A DNA stretch of 64,000 nt from assembly GCA_932294295.1 (NCBI GenBank), contig OW028584.1, positions 11,230,407 through 11,294,406 of the forward strand. The letters are read 5' to 3'. Positions within the stretch are counted from its first letter, which is position 1; each line of letters begins with the position of its first letter. The DNA comes from Alitta virens (Eukaryota; Annelida; Polychaeta; Phyllodocida; Nereididae). The position numbers and the translations under genes are program-made. The notes beneath the pieces are model-generated. The model did not search any database. It was not told the origin of the DNA and saw only the letters and a program-made list of their open reading frames with translations. Positions 61,101-64,000 of the stretch are shown here, piece by piece.

Positions 61101-63555
61101 CACTCCAACACTCATCGATGACTTCATATAATACATTTCTATACCATCCACTGATTCTTGTCATATTTGGCTTAGGTATCAATAAATTTAAAAGTAACAA
61201 TCGACATTTGCCAATAAATCAAACTAATCATGCACATGTTCTGGTGAAACACGTACAAACAATATGCATTGTGGTCCTGTTGTTAGGTACTTCAAACGAA
61301 TAGTATTTATCATTGAATAAATAAAAATATCATTATTTAGTTCACATGATCACAATGACCATGGAGATCATATGAATCTACAAATATACTATAGTTCATT
61401 CTGGTATAAAAAAAATACTGTTATGCCTCAATGAGTGATCATCTGATGGAGATTCCAATATTTCTATTCATTGTTAATGTACATATGTTAAAAATAAGAA
61501 TTGTTGTTTAAACAGTCATAGAAATGGTCGATAATGAGGTGCTAGATCTTATCAATTGCTTAAATTATAAAAATGAAACATTGGAGTGTCTGAAAACAAC
61601 AGCAAAGGCTGTATTTGAATGTGCATTATTGTAAAATATTTGAAACGATTAAGAACTACCGGTGTGGAACAATAGAAAGCGGTGCATAAATCGGTTTGAG
61701 GTACTTTGCAAATATATGGTTTTTACTTTGTGTAACACAGCAGCCAAACAGTATAATAAAGCTATCTAAATTAAAAATATTGAATTTTTTTAAAGTTTTG
61801 ATAATACATCAGTTTCTCAATATGAGTCGCCAAAAAGCGAACTAACGTTCTAGAATGATTAAGCTTTGGTGAAATGGATTTTACTTCGTGTAATAAGCAG
61901 CCAAACAATACAAGACTTTGTAAAGTGGATAACAGTCTTCAATAGTGGTGAGATTACTGCCAAATCATATATCTATTGAAGTCTTCACAATAGAATTGTT
62001 TTCATAATGTGTATTAAATGCAGCCAACATTTTGAAAAAATAAAAGTTTTACTCAAATTACAGAATTCAGGTCAAAGGGTTGGTCAAACAGAAATTCAGG
62101 ATCGTGAATGATGGAAAAATAAAAACCCTGACAATATATCTGAACTTTTTACATCAACTGGAAACATTTTAATTTTAACTTTTCACTTGTTATAGAAATC
62201 AGTAAAATCTTGAACAAAAAAAGCAGATTCTAAGGTGAAGGGTGTGAAGTAAAGGAGCCTTAATTTGTAAACAATATTTTCCCTTGGGGTAGCATTCTCC
62301 CTGGTAACAAACCCAAACTTAGCCATCAAAAAATCAAGGTATGCATAGTAACACACTTCATGGTCGTTTTGTCTTACTTCTGTACTTGGTGATACAGGGT
62401 GTCAAGTACACTCGGTGACATTGAACTTTGCCACGACATTGAGATTCGCCACCCTCTTGAAACATGATCATACGCATTGTGAGGTCTTGATTTGCTAGAA
62501 AACCAATCGTTCACCTCAGTGTCTGTGTTCTAGAACTGCAGCGGGTGACCATCTAATAAGTATTTCTATAGTTTATTGCAAGAGACTAGTGGCGAATTTT
62601 GATGTTGTGGCAAATTTCAATGCCACTAAGTGTAGTTTGAAATTTTGTCTTGAATATTGGCTTTCCCTTCCTCAAAAAATCTAAAAATATCCAAGTTATA
62701 AGTGAAAATTCCCCTAAAACATTTCATTCTTTTGTGACTGTCAAAAATCATTCCATATGGAATTCTCGATGACCTAGCAGAAATTTCACTTTTCTCTGAC
62801 TGTTGGACACCATTTTCCCCCCAATATATATATATATATCTATATATTACTAATGCAGTGGTTATCACAGCATATTTCATAGGTTAAAAACACTTATTAA
62901 AAATCGATGTAATCATTACAGCTAAAGGCAACATAATTATGGAATAAACTATCGTGAAATGTGCATTATCGTAGCATTATCAACATTTATGGCAACTTAA
63001 TTAGACTTCATAAATGCCAATAACGAGTGCGTCAGTCTTAAAAAATAGAGTTTAGGTGGGTTTTTTACATCTAAATATGAATAAAAAAATGGGCAAAATC
63101 GTTTTTACACTCTCTTACACTGTCAAGAAGTACATCGGTCGAACTCTACAGCATGAAACAAAGCCAACAAATGAGAGCCATTATCTTCGATGGATAATTA
63201 AATATAATACGTAATACATGTAATTAATTATGATTTGTAATCATGAAGCACAAAAAATAAAGCATCGAAATGGACAAAAACAAGTTTCAGACAAAATAGG
63301 GTTTGGTATTTGAAACAGAAATTAACGGCATGATACCACAAGCTAATTACGCAGACTATCGTATTACAGAAATTGTGATTTTTGCGATTGTGACATTGCA
63401 ATTTGTTCATGGATGGCAATGTGAAATTTGTTAATGAATCGGGTTTCAACTTTCAAAAATTATTTTTCAATATCATACCTCCTCAGGGTTGTATTTCGAA
63501 AGGATTCCATCTCCGTTAAATTCCTCCAAGACATCTTTAAGCTTTTTATTTGAAT
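37187..63555 (-). CDS. DGKB: Type I diacylglycerol kinase (DGK beta/alpha/gamma class)
   Basis: Phosphorylates diacylglycerol to phosphatidic acid, ending PKC-type signalling; type I enzymes are calcium-regulated and act at membranes. Exons, N to C: 63479-63555, 60636-61065, 55670-55816, 55074-55235, 54332-54381, 53536-53610, 51184-51303, 49755-49872, 49289-49377, 48817-48933, 47943-48041, 47065-47148, 44454-44545, 42129-42203, 41734-41819, 40400-40489, 39491-39657, 38888-39043, 38354-38567, 37642-37823, 37187-37276. All junctions are GT-AG and phases agree, giving about 905 residues to TGA at 37189-37187. Domains (in-window numbering): RVH 1-55, linker 56-250, EF-hands 282-335, two C1 domains 360-475, catalytic GGDGT 594-598 and [16 protein letters not shown] near 618-635, then the accessory domain. 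The extreme N-terminus is missing. Similarity is closest to vertebrate DGKB, but an invertebrate gene may be ancestral to all three type I paralogues. Confidence 0.95.
40880..40966 (+). mobile_element. 5'-truncated LINE tail, copy 2
   Basis: ATGTATCTTTTTGCTATGAA, TTGTCAATAAAAG and a TATATA tail match the end of the 22.5-26.45 kb element (ATGTATCTTTTCTGATATGAA, TGTCAATAAAAG). It is inserted in a kinase intron, antisense to the gene. Confidence 0.6.
41006..41242. mobile_element. Palindromic MITE carrying three TGACGTCA sites
   Basis: The outer ends CAGTTCTCGTGTGACCTTTG (from 41006) and CAAGGTCACACGAGAACTG (to 41242) are inverted repeats continuing to about 40 bases. Inner TACATGACGTCACCA and TGGTGACGTCATGTA are also inverse. 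Perfect CRE palindromes TGACGTCA occur at 41139, 41165 and 41191. It is in a DGK intron. Confidence 0.75.
41236..41330. repeat. 23-base tandem repeat, about 4 copies
   Basis: CACATGAGAACTGTAATGTAATT repeats in tandem with TAATATAATT variants. It abuts the right end of the 41006-41242 MITE and shares its terminal GAGAACTG, so it may have grown from that end. Confidence 0.85.
42785..43040 (-). mobile_element. Diverged tRNA-derived SINE
   Basis: On the minus strand it starts GCCGAGTGGTCTTGTGGTTA (A-box region), carries GGTTCAATTCC (B box) and keeps the body order of the 27190 SINE (GATGTAGACTCC, CATCTCATCATCAC, CTGGCAGCTG). It is inserted in a DGK intron. Confidence 0.65.
43236..43302. repeat. 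Inverted repeat, about 20-base arms
   Basis: CAGACTCCGGTCTCAATGA is answered by CAATTGAGACCGGTGTCTG with few mismatches. It may be the core of a larger decayed foldback, since the flanking AGTGAAAA motifs also pair loosely. Confidence 0.5.
44117..44283 (-). repeat. Dispersed repeat, copy B
   Basis: Inverted homologue of 540-712, with the same two CCAAT boxes (AGCCAATCAC and AGCCAATAGAA). It is in the intron downstream of the exon encoding [12 protein letters not shown]. Confidence 0.65.
44557..44610. repeat. CAG-rich trinucleotide tract beside a splice acceptor
   Basis: (CAG)n interrupted by CAA and GAG starts about 12 bases from the acceptor of DGK exon 44454-44545. On the gene strand it reads CTG/TTG, making up the polypyrimidine-side sequence of that intron. 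Confidence 0.85.
44806..45010. mobile_element. Foldback MITE with GGGGGAGATGG ends
   Basis: The left arm contains GGGGGAGATGGAGGCC, TTTGGGACATGG and CACCTGCAATAT. The right arm contains the inverse order ATAGCAGGTATTCC, CATGTCCCAAAGGGGCC and CCATCTCCC. A C11 run interrupts the right terminus. Confidence 0.7.
46214..46645. repeat. Two-copy direct repeat, about 210-216 bases
   Basis: Unit 1 from 46214 and unit 2 from 46430 share CTTCTTGCAA(C/T)TGTAC, CTCCCAGCTTAT(A/T)AACCA and GGCATATTGCATGGCAG. The copies are diverged. They lie in the DGK intron before exon 44454-44545. Confidence 0.8.
46701..46865. mobile_element. TIR element, 165 bases
   Basis: Ends TACAGCAGTTTTCGAGGAGG and CCCCCTCGAAAACTGCTGTA are inverted repeats with one mismatch. 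Inner TCAGAACA(C)CATTT and AAATGATGTTCTGA also pair. Confidence 0.75.
47943..49872 (-). other. DGK exons: tandem C1 domains
   Basis: C1a runs from [17 protein letters not shown] through [12 protein letters not shown], and C1b from [12 protein letters not shown] through CRWCQLTLHNRC to the TEC cysteine. All zinc-ligand His/Cys positions are present across exons 49755-49872, 49289-49377, 48817-48933 and 47943-48041. Confidence 0.93.
48600..48797 (+). mobile_element. 5'-truncated LINE tail, copy 3
   Basis: GTGAGTAGAAGTAGAGTTA, then GACAAAAGTATCATGTATGAT and TGTCAATAAGGCACATAT, follow the same order as 26362-26440 of the large element. It ends about 18 bases from the donor of DGK exon 48817-48933. 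Confidence 0.55.
52690..53045 (-). pseudogene. Decayed LINE reverse transcriptase C-terminus
   Basis: Minus-strand reading gives [13 protein letters not shown], a stop, then [20 protein letters not shown] and, after a frameshift, [11 protein letters not shown]. This order is the C-terminal signature of many non-LTR ORF2 proteins. It has stops and frameshifts and lacks the Cys-rich end of the 22.5 kb element, so it is a different family. It lies in a DGK intron. Confidence 0.65.
53117..53443. mobile_element. hAT-like MITE, 327 bases
   Basis: Ends CAGGGTTCCTGCCGGTT and AACCCGCGGGAACCCTG are imperfect inverted repeats of the common CAGGGTTCCCGCGG hAT type. The subterminal CTTTATAAG/AAGTAAGAC blocks are mirrored. 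The flanking 8-mers do not match exactly. Confidence 0.65.
54690..54980. repeat. Intronic minisatellite, about 33-base unit
   Basis: AATTAGACAAAAGTAGCTAA followed by TTACAGTA(A/C)CT recurs about eight times with substitutions, just outside DGK exon 55074-55235. Confidence 0.85.
57449..57906 (+). promoter_or_regulatory. Cluster of AGGTCA nuclear-receptor elements
   Basis: Perfect direct repeats of AGGTCA: DR1 at 57449-57461, DR0 at 57486-57497, DR4 at 57520-57535 and a second DR0 at 57873-57884. Single extended half-sites CAAGGTCA lie near 57473 and 57899. DR1 and DR4 are classical RXR-partner spacings, and extended half-sites suit ERR/SF1-type monomers. Function is inference. Confidence 0.45.
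58693..58745 (+). mobile_element. Degenerate LINE 3' UTR fragment
   Basis: GGTGGTTCCGCGTAAGCGGC and AAATGC...GGATCTCCT resemble the block at 1018-1075. Short and diverged. Confidence 0.35.
58972..59025 (-). mobile_element. SINE body fragment
   Basis: AGCTGCCTGAGGCAGACATA followed by AACGATGAAACGATAAGG matches the body of the 27190 SINE. Head and tail are missing. Confidence 0.6.
60636..63555 (-). other. DGK exons: recoverin-homology region and expanded linker
   Basis: Exon 63479-63555 encodes [20 protein letters not shown] and exon 60636-61065 opens [20 protein letters not shown], both matching the N-terminal RVH domain of type I DGKs. After about 30 residues the large exon turns into a GC-rich, Ala/Ser/Gly/His-rich linker. 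It contains two and a half heptads of [19 protein letters not shown] type. Vertebrate DGKB has a shorter linker here. Confidence 0.85.
61066..63478 (-). other. DGK intron 1 of the traced exons
   Basis: AT-rich sequence with no recognisable exon. It contains a TA run (62826-62838) and a short palindromic GGTGACC region near 62550. I see nothing else in it. Confidence 0.5.
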
Positions 63556-63556
63556 C

Positions 63557-64000
63557 TGAAAATGAGAAAAACAGCATTTATTACCATTAAATATTAACGA
63601 TATATAAATTTAGAAGTGCAATGTGCATTAGTGAATGATAAATACAAGTTGTAGGTAACTGTATGAAATATAGTACATCATATATGCAATGAAATTTAAG
63701 TACATATATGAAAGAATGAACAGACAGATTGTAAGACAGTGTAAATGAATTAATTATGTAATGGATGGATGGATTTATAGATGAATGGATGGATTAATGA
63801 TTGCTTGACAGAGAACTGACAGTAATATCAGTTTTCCCACCAGGGGCATTCTTTGTAGTTGTGATAAACTCACTCCATCTAGTGTTCTACAAAGAAAACC
63901 TTTCATATCAACCCATCTGGGAACTTTTCTCAAATTCTCAGGATGACGAACATTGGTGTATACTGGAAATGCTTCATTAGTTGCCCTATGTAATTTATTC
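63557..64000. other. Upstream intron of DGK, right window edge
   Basis: It contains a GGAT/GAAT-type tetranucleotide stretch (about 63760-63795). A minus-strand open stretch of about 45 codons near 63830-63955 (reading VRHPENLRKVPRWVDMKGF) resembles no family I recognise. The first DGK coding exon is presumably beyond 64000. Confidence 0.4.

Overview
The window is AT-rich, intron-dense animal nuclear DNA. It holds four conserved protein-coding genes, one long non-LTR retrotransposon ORF, and many small mobile-element remnants. All splice junctions I traced are GT-AG and keep the reading frame. No bacterial-style features are present. The gene set (microsomal cytochrome P450, V-ATPase subunit F, methylsterol monooxygenase 1, type I diacylglycerol kinase), introns of a few hundred bases to about 5 kb, long poly(G)/poly(C) runs, tRNA-derived SINEs and abundant foldback elements suggest a marine invertebrate. 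An invertebrate deuterostome such as an echinoderm or hemichordate is my guess, and the phylum is inference only.

Layout. 1-2062 (minus): first two coding exons of a cytochrome P450 that continues past the left edge. 2063-5430: divergent intergenic region with a TATA box for the P450, a 24-base C run, a degenerate tandem array and the probable promoter of the next gene. 5445-7676 (plus): ATP6V1F in four coding exons. 8000-11549: convergent intergenic DNA with an inverted-repeat element family. 11550-16188 (minus): complete MSMO1 in eight coding exons. 16.2-22.4 kb: gene-free, with several terminal-inverted-repeat elements and a tandem duplication. 22465-25941 (plus): endonuclease plus reverse transcriptase ORF with its 3' UTR to about 26.45 kb. 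26.45-27.6 kb: tRNA-derived SINE material. 27.7-37.0 kb: gene-free and repeat-poor, possibly the 3' UTR of the next gene. 37187-63555 (minus): a type I (alpha/beta/gamma class) diacylglycerol kinase in 21 traced coding exons, about 905 residues, lacking only the extreme N-terminus, which lies beyond the right edge. Its introns hold minisatellites, MITEs, SINE and LINE fragments and a cluster of AGGTCA nuclear-receptor half-sites.

The genes form no operon and show no obvious joint pathway. P450 and MSMO1 are both ER membrane oxygenases, ATP6V1F is a proton-pump stalk subunit, and the kinase ends diacylglycerol signalling. I found no convincing new multi-gene system. The most interesting signals are cis-regulatory (half-site cluster, TGACGTCA-bearing palindrome, SRE/NF-Y and M-box-like sites), transposon structures (a nested element with AAACGGCTACA subrepeats inside ACGACGTCGT palindromes, long foldbacks), and an expanded, heptad-bearing linker in the kinase.
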